This document shows, piece by piece, positions 7,159 through 13,931 of a DNA stretch of 30,141 nucleotides. A program made the position numbers and the translations under genes. Below the pieces are notes generated by a model. It saw nothing but the letters and a program-made list of their open reading frames with translations, did no database searches and had not been told where the DNA came from. Source of the DNA: a virus. Where the stretch lies: positions 1-30,141 of IMG/VR virus record IMGVR_UViG_3300044846_003024; one strand, 5' to 3'. Numbering within the stretch: position 1 is the stretch's first letter; each line of letters opens with the position of its first letter.

Positions 7159-8499
7159 ATGGGCATATTCGATAGATTCAGAGCACAAAAACCAACAGAG
7201 ATGGAAGTCATCTCGCCAAATTATGAGGCATTCAGCACACCATTCCTCAAGGTAGGTGGCGCAAACCTTTCTTTGCCATACGTCAACGGCAGATACACAA
7301 CTGCTGGATGGATTTCATTTGGCCAGGACAATATGTATCCAGAGCTACTCAATCAGATGGTGTTCAGCTCGCCACTTCATGGTGCCATCGTGGACTACAA
7401 GACCAATGCTGTCATTGGTGGTGGCTTCGATATCAAAGTTGAGGGCGCAACAGCCAAGGATTTGCTTGACCTCTACACATTCGAGAAGAAAATTAACATC
7501 AAAAAGATTTCACGAGCAGTCACTGAGCAGTTGGTTGTGCACAATCGTGTTTACTTTCGCCTGGTATTTGATGAGAAGATGAAGCTCAAGAGAGCTCATA
7601 ACGTATCGCCAGAGAAAGTGAGACGTGGTCGTCAACCAAATCAGTACTTCATTTGTGAGGATTGGTCGGCTCGAATCAACGTGCAAGAAATCAAACGTCA
7701 TCACCCGACTTGCATTGACACAGAGCAGCTGTTCGTTTATGAGGTTGAGACCCTTGGTCAAGATTGGTATCCTCTGCCAAAATACAGCTCCGCACTTAAC
7801 TTCGCATTTTTGAGTGGCGACCTTTCGTACTTCGCAAAGAGTAACATTCAGAACAGCATCTTCCCATCATTTGCGATCATGTTCCCAAAACGTCCGCAAT
7901 CGGAGGAGGAAAAGAACGTACTGCGTAACACCATCGACAAGCTTAAGGGAAGCCAGAACGCTGGCAAAACTGCCGCTTTTTTTGCCAACTCACAAGACCA
8001 GCTTCCAAAGATTGAGAGCATTCCAACCAACTCGAATGACAAACTCTTCCAGGAAGCATCCGCATTGAACACAGAACAAATTTGTTTCGCTCACACCATC
8101 GACCCAATCTTGATGGGTGTCCGCACTACTGGCTCTCTTGGTTCTGGTAGCGACATCAAGCAAGCATATGTCATATTTGAAAAGAATGTTGTGATGCCGC
8201 TCAGAGAGCAGGTGCAAGATATCTTCAATGAGATTATGCATATCGCCAAGCTCGGCTTCGCTGACTTCAAAATCAACAACTTCCAAATCATCAATGAGTC
8301 AATCGTTGAAATCGAAGGAGATGCCAGCAAGACATCTGATGCACTCAATGCAATGAGCCCATTGGTTGCCACCAAAGTACTCGAGCAGATGACTGTCAAT
8401 GAGGTCAGAGCACTCGCATCACTTCCACCGATTGAAGGTGGTGACCTCACTCAAGCACAAGCAGCAGCAGCCGCACAACCTCAAATACCTCAAGCGTAA
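7159..8499 (+). CDS. Portal protein
   Basis: 446 residues. It would form the dodecameric portal ring through which DNA is packaged and to which the connector binds. Support: the N-terminal pattern with FGQDNMYPELLNQMVFSSPLHGAIVDYKTNAVIGGGF, typical of phage portals (a small residue-rich helix followed by AxxG), a central helical region, an IDPILMGVRT segment followed by a Gly/Ser loop, and an Ala/Gln-rich C-terminus (QAAAAAQPQIPQA). Length is typical. The stop overlaps the next start by one base (8499). The neighbours (connector, capsid) agree with the call. Confidence 0.8.
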   Translation: MGIFDRFRAQKPTEMEVISPNYEAFSTPFLKVGGANLSLPYVNGRYTTAGWISFGQDNMYPELLNQMVFSSPLHGAIVDYKTNAVIGGGFDIKVEGATAKDLLDLYTFEKKINIKKISRAVTEQLVVHNRVYFRLVFDEKMKLKRAHNVSPEKVRRGRQPNQYFICEDWSARINVQEIKRHHPTCIDTEQLFVYEVETLGQDWYPLPKYSSALNFAFLSGDLSYFAKSNIQNSIFPSFAIMFPKRPQSEEEKNVLRNTIDKLKGSQNAGKTAAFFANSQDQLPKIESIPTNSNDKLFQEASALNTEQICFAHTIDPILMGVRTTGSLGSGSDIKQAYVIFEKNVVMPLREQVQDIFNEIMHIAKLGFADFKINNFQIINESIVEIEGDASKTSDALNAMSPLVATKVLEQMTVNEVRALASLPPIEGGDLTQAQAAAAAQPQIPQA

Positions 8500-9065
8500 T
8501 GTTGTATTTTATCACAGAAAACTATCTCAAGACCAACACGCCAATCACTGCCAATGTGGATGTGACTGATGTGTTCCCATATGTAGCGACTCAAGCACAG
8601 CTCCGAGTGATGCCGATATTGGGCACCGTATTCTACAACCATTTGCTCGAGGCATACAACGATCAGACTCTCACACCTGAAGAGGAGCAGCTCGTGTTGT
8701 TCATTCAGCCGGTCATCGCATGGAGGTCCGCTGAAGATGCAGTCTTTGGCTTGACGTATCAGCTCAAGAACAAAGGTCTCCAGCAACAGAGTGGTGACTT
8801 CTCGCAGCCAGTAGGGCGCAGTGAGGTCGCATTCGGCATGGAGCACTTCGCTCAGAAGGCATCATTCTTTGAGATGCGCCTTATCAGATACCTGGTCAAG
8901 AACCGAGCAGAATATCCTATCTTCATCAGCCATGAGAATCGTGACACCGATCTTCGACCACAAATCGAGTGCGTTCAGTGCATCGGTGACTGCTTCATGA
9001 ATGGAGCCTGGAATTGTGGCTATCCACGCAACAACGGATATAACAACCAAATTCTTGTTATCTGA
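8499..9065 (+). CDS. Putative head-tail connector (adaptor) protein
   Basis: 188 residues, mostly helical. The start MLYFITENYLKTNTPITANVDVTDVFPYV and the helices QAQLRVMPILGTVFYNHLLEAY and EEQLVLFIQPVIAWRSAEDAVFGL resemble the DUF6712-like connector proteins that follow portal genes in Bacteroidetes phages. The C-terminus has three cysteines (ECVQCIGDC) that could be of structural interest. It sits directly after the portal gene with one-base overlap, and its stop shares a base with the next ATG. The family call is by pattern and position. Confidence 0.55.
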   Translation: MLYFITENYLKTNTPITANVDVTDVFPYVATQAQLRVMPILGTVFYNHLLEAYNDQTLTPEEEQLVLFIQPVIAWRSAEDAVFGLTYQLKNKGLQQQSGDFSQPVGRSEVAFGMEHFAQKASFFEMRLIRYLVKNRAEYPIFISHENRDTDLRPQIECVQCIGDCFMNGAWNCGYPRNNGYNNQILVI

Positions 9066-9316
9066 TGACTGAGTTCTTTCAATATGCTTTAGTCACTGCA
9101 ATAGCAATAGTCGGCTACTTTTTGAGAATCATCCACAATGATGTGCGCAAAAATACAGAGGAGCTCGGAAAATTGAAGGGCAAGATTGAATTGGTTGAAC
9201 AAGAAAGCCGCCTCAAGTTTGAGACGATTCAAGTGCAGACTCAGCTCGAAATAAAAAACTTAGCAAAGAACGTCAGCGAATTGTCAGATGCCGTTAAACA
9301 ATTAATACTTAAATAA
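9065..9316 (+). CDS. Membrane-anchored coiled-coil protein, lysis cassette
   Basis: 83 residues: one N-terminal membrane span (YALVTAIAIVGYFL, about 7-20) then a charged helix (about 28-80) with heptad-like Leu/Ile/Val spacing (ELGKLKGKIELVEQE). This is the reverse order of XhlA, which has the coiled coil first, but the content is similar. It is the first gene of a series of small membrane proteins before the endolysin, so a holin or holin-accessory role is possible. The stop shares one base with the next ATG. Confidence 0.6.
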   Translation: MTEFFQYALVTAIAIVGYFLRIIHNDVRKNTEELGKLKGKIELVEQESRLKFETIQVQTQLEIKNLAKNVSELSDAVKQLILK

Positions 9317-9453
9317 TGGATACAACTTCAACAACACCTGATTTCGGTGTATTCTCTCAGCTTGCTGACTATGGTCCCATCGGATTGGCAGTGCTTGCCC
9401 TTGGATATGTGGCTTGGATATTTATCAAACGTCATTTAGATAACAATAAATAA
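9316..9453 (+). CDS. Single-span membrane protein (45 aa), BhlA/UviB-like
   Basis: 45 residues. Polar N-terminus, then FGVFSQLADYGPIGLAVLALGY and a basic tail IKRHLDNNK. The pattern of a short outside segment, one span and a charged tail resembles BhlA/UviB-type small holins. It is clearly related to the next gene: both contain FGxF, a spaced YG, and the identical LAVLALGY/FAVLALGY core. It is joined to both neighbours by one-base stop/start overlaps (9316 and 9453), which supports its reality despite the small size. Confidence 0.65.
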   Translation: MDTTSTTPDFGVFSQLADYGPIGLAVLALGYVAWIFIKRHLDNNK

Positions 9454-9683
9454 TGTCATTCGGTCCTTTTGAAGTACTCACTCAGTATGGTGTCCTGGGC
9501 TTTGCAGTTTTAGCCCTTGGATATCTCTGTTGGATGTTCCTCAATCGACTGATGAAGAGTGAGGATGACTTGAAAGCGAGAGTCCAGGAACTTGAAAACG
9601 ATGTACAGAATACATTGAAAGAAAGCACTGAGAGCTCCAAGAGCTTGAAGGAAACAGTGTTGATGCTATTTGGCAAAAGATGA
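9453..9683 (+). CDS. Single-span membrane protein (76 aa), paralogue of preceding gene, BhlA/UviB-like
   Basis: 76 residues. FGPFEVLTQYGVLGFAVLALGY forms the span region and matches the preceding 45-residue protein closely. A charged helix then continues (SEDDLKARVQELENDVQNTL), ending LMLFGKR. BhlA/UviB holins have the same order (span, then basic or charged helix). The tandem pair probably arose by duplication, with the first copy losing the helix or this one gaining it. Whether they act as holin/antiholin partners cannot be told from sequence. Confidence 0.65.
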   Translation: MSFGPFEVLTQYGVLGFAVLALGYLCWMFLNRLMKSEDDLKARVQELENDVQNTLKESTESSKSLKETVLMLFGKR

Positions 9684-10039
9684 AAAAGAAGCTGCTTATT
9701 GTTGGCGCACTATTCATCACCCTTGTGGTTGGGCAAGTATTCACAAGTGGGCACGGGCACGTTGTGGTGGTTGAAGATAATATACAGCTCACTGGAGAGA
9801 ATAAAAAGCTCACCAAGAGCGTGAATAAATTGAAGGCAGAAAACCAAGAGCTCACAGAGGACAAAGAAAACCTTGAGCAGATGGTGTCTGAAGTCATAGG
9901 TGATTTGGATAGTACCAAGTCTGTGGTGAAGGACATCAAAAATGAATTGAAAAATGAAAAAGATATTGTTCGTAGGCAGTCTACTGGTAGAGAGTTTGAC
10001 TTTCAGCCAATCACGCTACCCACTTCAGACGGTGATTGA
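9680..10039 (+). CDS. Signal-anchor coiled-coil protein, putative inner-membrane spanin
   Basis: 119 residues. MKKKLLIVGALFITLVVGQVF is a signal-anchor or signal peptide. Residues about 33-95 form a charged heptad-like helix (LTGENKKLTKSVNKLKAENQ...), and the end is Pro/Thr-rich. A short N-terminal span with a long periplasmic coiled coil is the layout of inner-membrane spanins. It overlaps the preceding gene by 4 bases, and its last 86 bases encode the start of the next gene in another frame, like the Rz/Rz1 overlap. The spanin role is inferred from layout and context. Confidence 0.5.
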   Translation: MKKKLLIVGALFITLVVGQVFTSGHGHVVVVEDNIQLTGENKKLTKSVNKLKAENQELTEDKENLEQMVSEVIGDLDSTKSVVKDIKNELKNEKDIVRRQSTGREFDFQPITLPTSDGD

Positions 10040-10508
10040 TGGCGATTCAGTTGTCATTCTGACCAAGGCTCAAGCCGATACGATCAATGCAATATTCGAA
10101 AGCCAAAAGGCTAAGATTGCCAGATTCAAATCCGATGTAAAGACAAAGGATTCAATCATATCAGTCAGAGATACCGTGCTAATGTTCTACACCTCAAAAT
10201 ATACTGAGTACAGAACCATCATAGAAACTCAGATTGTGCGTGAGGACAAACTTGACACCATCAGAGGATGGTTGATTGATAGAGCAAAGGAAAGTTCGTG
10301 GCTCTATTTCTCATATTTGAACAATGAAATCGTAGCCGTTGACCTTTCGGACTACGTTGTGAGAAAGGATGACTACACTGGAGATATAATCTTCTACAAA
10401 AGAACTGAAGATTGCCCGAATGATGATAAACAAAAAGAGCCACCTCTTGGTTGGCACACTGATATTGTAAAACCAAAAAGACCTAAATTAAATATTTTTA
10501 AGCTATGA
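9954..10508 (+). CDS. Secreted protein of the lysis cassette, function unknown
   Basis: 184 residues. The N-terminus MKKILFVGSLLVESLTFSQS looks like a signal peptide with no lipobox cysteine, so export to the periplasm is likely rather than lipid anchoring. The body contains VVILTKAQADTINAIFESQ and a helix with repeated charged residues, then a Pro/Lys-rich end (KPKRPKLNIFKL). It begins 86 bases inside the preceding gene in a different frame, an extensive overlap resembling that of spanin pairs, and its end overlaps the holin-like gene start at 10505. It could be a spanin partner; no family is recognised. Confidence 0.55.
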   Translation: MKKILFVGSLLVESLTFSQSRYPLQTVIDGDSVVILTKAQADTINAIFESQKAKIARFKSDVKTKDSIISVRDTVLMFYTSKYTEYRTIIETQIVREDKLDTIRGWLIDRAKESSWLYFSYLNNEIVAVDLSDYVVRKDDYTGDIIFYKRTEDCPNDDKQKEPPLGWHTDIVKPKRPKLNIFKL

Positions 10509-10759
10509 AAAAATTCTTCACAGATTTGATTTCAGATGACAACCAAATTAACGAGCAGGCCTTTGTTGGTGTAATCTCGTTTTTCGCTATGGTGTTTGTG
10601 TTGCTTACAGATGTAGTCACTGGAATCATTGGCAATGAGCTCGTGATTAAAGAATTCATTTTCGATGGATTCATGCTACTCACATTGGGAGCATTCGGCA
10701 TCACAACTGCTGGTCGTATTGTAAAACTCAAAAACAAAGATAAAGATGCAATTAAGTAA
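10505..10759 (+). CDS. Putative holin (two membrane spans)
   Basis: 84 residues with two hydrophobic segments: VGVISFFAMVFVLLTDVVTGIIG (about 21-43) and FIFDGFMLLTLGAFGITTAG (about 51-70), and a short very basic tail RIVKLKNKDKDAIK. Two spans, small size, charged C-terminus and position directly before the endolysin gene (overlap of 14 bases) are the classical holin profile. It would permeabilise the inner membrane to release the M15 peptidase. The gene starts in the stop of the preceding gene. Confidence 0.65.
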   Translation: MKKFFTDLISDDNQINEQAFVGVISFFAMVFVLLTDVVTGIIGNELVIKEFIFDGFMLLTLGAFGITTAGRIVKLKNKDKDAIK

Positions 10760-11207
10760 AAACCTATCACTCGCAGAAGTAACTCGCAGCGAAACTGCAA
10801 AACGTCGTGGCATTTCAAATATGCCTACACCTGAACATCTTGAGAACTTCAAAAAATTGGCTGAGAATGTCTTTCAACCAATCCGTGAACACTTCGGTAA
10901 GCCTATCCATATCTCATCTGGGTACCGCTCCGCAGCGTTGAACAAGGCGGTTGGGGGCTCATCTTCCAGCCAACATTGCACGGGTGAAGCGATTGATATT
11001 GATATGGATGGCACTGATATCACCAATGCTCAAATATTCCACTTCATCAAAGACAATTTGAACTTCGACCAAATGATTTGGGAGTTCGGAACTGATACCA
11101 ATCCTGATTGGGTTCACGTTAGCTATGAATCAACTGGCAAACAACGCAAGCAGATACTCAAAGCAGTGAAGCAAGGTGGTGCCACAAAATACATCCCTTA
11201 CAAATGA
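10746..11207 (+). CDS. Endolysin, M15-family peptidase
   Basis: 153 residues, a single-domain zinc peptidase of the M15 type (D-Ala-D-Ala carboxypeptidase / L-Ala-D-Glu endopeptidase). Visible motifs: SGYRS (58-62), SSQHCTGEAIDID with His77 and Asp84 as zinc ligands, and DWVHVSY with His124 as the third ligand. The order and spacing match the family. No signal peptide is present, so release should depend on the holin. It cuts peptide cross-links in peptidoglycan at the end of infection. It lies between a holin-like and a spanin-like gene, completing the lysis set. Confidence 0.9.
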   Translation: MQLSKNLSLAEVTRSETAKRRGISNMPTPEHLENFKKLAENVFQPIREHFGKPIHISSGYRSAALNKAVGGSSSSQHCTGEAIDIDMDGTDITNAQIFHFIKDNLNFDQMIWEFGTDTNPDWVHVSYESTGKQRKQILKAVKQGGATKYIPYK

Positions 11208-11626
11208 GACTCCAGTCACTGATTTTGTCACTAATTGTGACAATATTTGCGACAAGTTGCGGCGTTAACTATCATGTGCAGAAAGCAATAAAGAAAGGAT
11301 ATCGCTGCGATACCGTGGCTGATACCATCCGCATCACGTCAGTGGACTCGATTCCATACGTTGTGAATGATTCAATCGTTTGGGAGAAGATTCTGGTCCA
11401 GAAGGACACAATCGTGCAATATAAGACGTCTTTTGTGCCCTTGACAAGATACCAGGAGCGCATTCGGTATAAGCTCAAGCGTGACACTATTCGCCAGGTG
11501 CAGAAGATAGAGGTGGCAAAATACAAATCACAAAAAGAAAAGCCCACTTTTTGGGTGCTTATTCTTGGCTTTGTGATTGGTATGGGTACCATGTACCTCT
11601 TCAGATACTCTAAATCAAGTTTATGA
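11204..11626 (+). CDS. Putative unimolecular spanin (lipoprotein with C-terminal membrane span)
   Basis: 140 residues. The N-terminus MRLQSLILSLIVTIFATSC is a lipoprotein signal with candidate lipidated Cys19. The middle (about 25-110) is polar with beta/helix-forming residues, and residues about 116-133 (FWVLILGFVIGMGTMYLF) form a membrane span with a basic tail. An outer-membrane lipid anchor plus an inner-membrane span in one chain is the topology of T1-type u-spanins, which fuse the two membranes at lysis. It directly follows the endolysin with a 4-base overlap. The lipobox ATSC is not ideal (Ser before Cys), but such boxes occur in Bacteroidetes. Confidence 0.6.
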   Translation: MRLQSLILSLIVTIFATSCGVNYHVQKAIKKGYRCDTVADTIRITSVDSIPYVVNDSIVWEKILVQKDTIVQYKTSFVPLTRYQERIRYKLKRDTIRQVQKIEVAKYKSQKEKPTFWVLILGFVIGMGTMYLFRYSKSSL

Positions 11627-12501
11627 TTGTAAAAAAGCACGCCAAGAACATCCACGAGATTCAACTCGATGGCAGCTTGGTGAAGATAGCGATGCTGTCA
11701 GACCTCCATTGGGACAATCCAAAAAGCGATTGGAAGCTCCTCAAGCGTGACCTCGACTATTGCCTGGAACAAAACATCCCCGTCATGATAAATGGCGATA
11801 TGTTCTGCTTGATGCAGGGGCGTGGTGATCGTAGAGGCAACAAGTCAGATATCCGAGCAGAGCACAACAATGCAAAATACCTGGACTCAGTAGTTGAGAC
11901 CGCTGTTGAATGGTTTCTACCGTATGCTCACATTCTGACGGTAATCGGATACGGCAACCACGAGACCGCAATCATCAAACACCAGGAGACCGACCTCCTT
12001 CAGCGATTCGTTGACCTACTCAATTACAAAGCTGGCAGCAATGTGTTCGCTGGTGGATATGGTGGTTGGTTGATTGTTCGCCAGACATTCAATGGCAACG
12101 TGCAGATGGCTACCAAAATCAAGTACTTTCACGGCAGTGGTGGTGGAGGTGTGGTAACCAAAGGTGCTCTCAACTTGACTCGAGCTTTGGAGATGTATGA
12201 GGACTTCGATGTGTTCACCATGGGACACATCCACGAGAATGCTGCCAGAAATGATGTGCGTGACACGATCACATATCATTCAAAGACCGGATATCGTCAT
12301 CATCACAAAGACATCCATCTCATGCTCACTGGTACATACAAGGAAGAGTATGGTGATGGCTCCAAAGGATGGCACGTTGAGCGTGGTGCTCCCATCAAGC
12401 CAACTGGAGGGCGCATCCTCACCATTGAGTGCGGAAGATATGATGAGAACAAGGTGAAAAAAACAGCCAAGAGTATCGACTCAATGAAATTTCCTTTGTA
12501 A
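11623..12501 (+). CDS. Calcineurin-like metallophosphoesterase
   Basis: 292 residues with the full metallophosphatase motif set: SDLHW (Asp27, His29), NGDMF (Asp59), GYGNHE (Asn112, His113), YFHGS (His170) and GHIHE (His202, His204). These bind two metal ions for phosphoester hydrolysis. The substrate is unknown; nuclease (SbcD/Mre11-like), nucleotide phosphatase or phosphoprotein activity are all possible. It is the last gene of the late operon, overlapping the spanin-like gene by 4 bases and followed by a strong terminator. Late placement suggests action at the end of infection or on packaged DNA, but this is speculative. Confidence 0.85.
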   Translation: MIVKKHAKNIHEIQLDGSLVKIAMLSDLHWDNPKSDWKLLKRDLDYCLEQNIPVMINGDMFCLMQGRGDRRGNKSDIRAEHNNAKYLDSVVETAVEWFLPYAHILTVIGYGNHETAIIKHQETDLLQRFVDLLNYKAGSNVFAGGYGGWLIVRQTFNGNVQMATKIKYFHGSGGGGVVTKGALNLTRALEMYEDFDVFTMGHIHENAARNDVRDTITYHSKTGYRHHHKDIHLMLTGTYKEEYGDGSKGWHVERGAPIKPTGGRILTIECGRYDENKVKKTAKSIDSMKFPL

Positions 12502-12533
12502 TTTAGTGCCGTATTCATAATACGTTGTTTTAG

Positions 12534-12557
12534 GGGAGCTCACGGGCTCCCTTTTTT
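12534..12557 (+). terminator. Rho-independent terminator ending the late operon
   Basis: GGGAGC (12534-12539), 6-base loop, GCTCCC (12546-12551), then six T (12552-12557). It lies 32 bases after the metallophosphatase stop and separates late from early genes. Confidence 0.92.
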
Positions 12558-12608
12558 GTTGGTTATAACATACATAAACGGCAAAATACCGACTTTCTGG
12601 ATTATATA

Positions 12609-12668
12609 TGTCACAAAATAAGGGTAAAACCTGACGAATTTTGTCACAAAATCAGGGTAAAACCTTAC
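12609..12668. repeat. 27-bp direct repeat in the early leader, operator-like
   Basis: The 27-base unit at 12609-12635 (starts TGTCACAAAAT) recurs at 12642-12668 with two mismatches, at a 33-base period close to three helical turns. The second copy starts inside a perfect inverted repeat, ATTTTG-TCA-CAAAAT (12638-12652). It lies about 60-100 bases upstream of the early promoter at 12725, so it could bind an early regulator or activator. The 256-base gap 12502-12757 holds only the terminator, this repeat, an A-rich tract and that promoter. Confidence 0.7.
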
Positions 12669-12705
12669 ACTCCAAAAAAAAAGTTTAAAAAAATGTTTAT
12701 AAAAG

Positions 12706-12737
12706 TGAACATATATGCAAATGTTGCGTATATTCGC
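12706..12737 (+). promoter_or_regulatory. Putative early promoter E1
   Basis: TGCGTATATTCGC (12725-12737) lies 33 bases before ATG 12758. It contains TATATTCG, close to the Bacteroidetes -7 TAnnTTTG. TGAACA occurs 19 bases upstream (12706-12711). The leader has AAAACAA (12745-12751) 13 bases before the ATG. It is one of three such elements at early genes. Confidence 0.55.
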
Positions 12738-12757
12738 AGAAACAAAAACAATTTATT

Positions 12758-12943
12758 ATGGACAAAGAACAAATTTTAGACCTAATTAGAGCCACAGAGG
12801 CTGAACTCTACAAGCAACTGCTTGAGTGTTATGAATATCGTGATGCAAGAGATGCAAATAATGTGGCTATATTCAGAGCATCAGCTGCTTGGTTTTCTGT
12901 TAATGAACTACTTGAAAAAATCGAAGAAAATGAAAACAATTAA
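12758..12943 (+). CDS. Small acidic helical early protein, unknown
   Basis: 61 residues, charged and helical (QILDLIRATEAELYKQLLECYEYRDARDANN), ending in an acidic tail IEENENN. It is the first gene behind early promoter E1, with an A-rich leader and no Shine-Dalgarno. First-expressed genes of phages often encode host-interaction proteins, but nothing in this sequence points to a target. The end overlaps the next start by 14 bases. Confidence 0.65.
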   Translation: MDKEQILDLIRATEAELYKQLLECYEYRDARDANNVAIFRASAAWFSVNELLEKIEENENN

Positions 12944-13172
12944 ATTCCTATTTCAAGACCTCAACCAAGACGAGCGTCAGATTCTTGGTGGTGCAGCTGT
13001 GATGATTGCTGGAATTTGGTTCCTATTTTGGTTGGCGACAAACGTATCAAGACCAGTGGTCGACCATCCAAGCATCGACCCACAAATCTATCAAGAGCCA
13101 AGCTACGAGCTGCCAGCTTCATTTGATAAGTATGTCAACCATGTGTACAACGATAAATACGGAAAGCAATGA
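12930..13172 (+). CDS. Small membrane protein, unknown
   Basis: 80 residues from ATG 12930 (MKTIKFLFQDLNQDE). The frame is open further upstream, but that part overlaps the preceding gene and is not protein-like, so 12930 is preferred. One hydrophobic span (ILGGAAVMIAGIWFLFWLAT, about 18-37) follows a charged N-terminus. The C-terminal half is polar with Pro and Tyr (SIDPQIYQEPSYELPASF). Topology and function are unknown. It overlaps the next gene by 4 bases. Confidence 0.6.
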   Translation: MKTIKFLFQDLNQDERQILGGAAVMIAGIWFLFWLATNVSRPVVDHPSIDPQIYQEPSYELPASFDKYVNHVYNDKYGKQ

Positions 13173-13465
13173 TATCACCAGAAATCTATGACTTTGAGTT
13201 CTACAATCCTGGGGATGTGAACTATGTGCTGCTCACCGTTATGATGAGAGATGAAGAAACGCACGAGCACATTGCTGAATACGAACTCAAATTTGGAGAA
13301 TATTACGATGATTATAAAACAACAAAAAAAGAATACAATGAAAAACTCACTATCCGAGACACTAAAGAGTGCGATGCGTACCTCGAAAAAATGCATGAAG
13401 AATGCCTCTTCGAATATGGATACATCGAATGTATCAATGAGAATGAACTTGGTTGGTTCATTTAA
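13169..13465 (+). CDS. Acidic hypothetical early protein
   Basis: 98 residues, rich in Asp/Glu/Tyr (EYELKFGEYYDDYK, CDAYLEKMHEECLFEYGYIEC). No membrane span, signal or recognised motif. The strong acidity could suit a DNA-mimic or protein-binding role, but that is only a composition-based thought. It is coupled to the neighbours by ATGA-type overlap at the start and a 29-base overlap with the following small frame. Confidence 0.6.
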   Translation: MISPEIYDFEFYNPGDVNYVLLTVMMRDEETHEHIAEYELKFGEYYDDYKTTKKEYNEKLTIRDTKECDAYLEKMHEECLFEYGYIECINENELGWFI

Positions 13466-13550
13466 CAAGTACCAGGTCGACCGATTTTGGACATCATTCA
13501 ATCACGATCTATACAACAGAATTTGTGAAATCAAAATGACAGAGATATGA
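13437..13550 (+). CDS. Very small hypothetical protein (37 aa)
   Basis: 37 residues (MRMNLVGSFNKYQVDRFW...). The frame lies between two coupled genes: it starts inside the preceding one and its TGA overlaps the ATG at 13547. ATG 13443 (35 residues) is an alternative start. Without this frame an 81-base hole would remain in an otherwise gapless operon. No function is visible. Confidence 0.45.
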   Translation: MRMNLVGSFNKYQVDRFWTSFNHDLYNRICEIKMTEI

Positions 13551-13693
13551 GATTCAAACTAACCTACCACATCGGGCTCGCAGTCGTGCAAGAATGGATA
13601 TTCACCAGCAAATCGCTGGCATACTGGAAAAAAATGGACCTGATAGAGACGGGTCGCTATAATGATGGCAAATTCAAAGTGACACCGCTATGA
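13547..13693 (+). CDS. Very small basic hypothetical protein (48 aa)
   Basis: 48 residues (MRFKLTYHIGLAVVQEWIFTSKSLAYWKKMD...), basic, with an amphipathic or weakly hydrophobic N-terminal half. It is linked by 4-base overlaps to the genes on both sides (13547-13550 and 13690-13693), the main support that it is translated. No family recognised. Confidence 0.5.
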   Translation: MRFKLTYHIGLAVVQEWIFTSKSLAYWKKMDLIETGRYNDGKFKVTPL

Positions 13694-13929
13694 CAAAAGA
13701 ACAAAAACTACTCGCACTCTGTGGGGTGCTTCCAGTGCTCGGTGACTTCATCGAGGACCTCAACGATCAAGGTGTATTCAAGCGAGTCATCAAGCAAAAG
13801 GCAAATATGCTGCTGCAAGAGATTCAGCGAGTGGATGCAGCCATCCTGGAAGGTGGCAACATGGATATCTTCCAGCAACAAATCGAGATTCAACAATCAT
13901 TCCGCCAATGGGTGGAGCAAAATTTTTAA
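13690..13929 (+). CDS. Small helical hypothetical protein
   Basis: 79 residues, predicted almost entirely helical (KLLALCGVLPVLGDFIEDLNDQ..., KANMLLQEIQRVDAAIL). No signal or catalytic motif is visible. It sits just before the DnaA-domain-like gene (2-base gap) in the replication operon, so a replication-associated or host-interaction role is possible. Function unknown. Confidence 0.65.
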   Translation: MTKEQKLLALCGVLPVLGDFIEDLNDQGVFKRVIKQKANMLLQEIQRVDAAILEGGNMDIFQQQIEIQQSFRQWVEQNF

Positions 13930-13931
13930 TC

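Noticed and set aside
11415-11425. Fifth copy of TGCAATATAAG (box B)
   Set aside because: It lies inside the u-spanin-like gene (codes for part of VQYK), has no box A 19-20 bases upstream and no start codon after it. Treated as chance or coding constraint.
12609-12668. Direct repeats as a CRISPR array
   Set aside because: Only two copies with a 6-base interval; no spacer structure and no cas genes.
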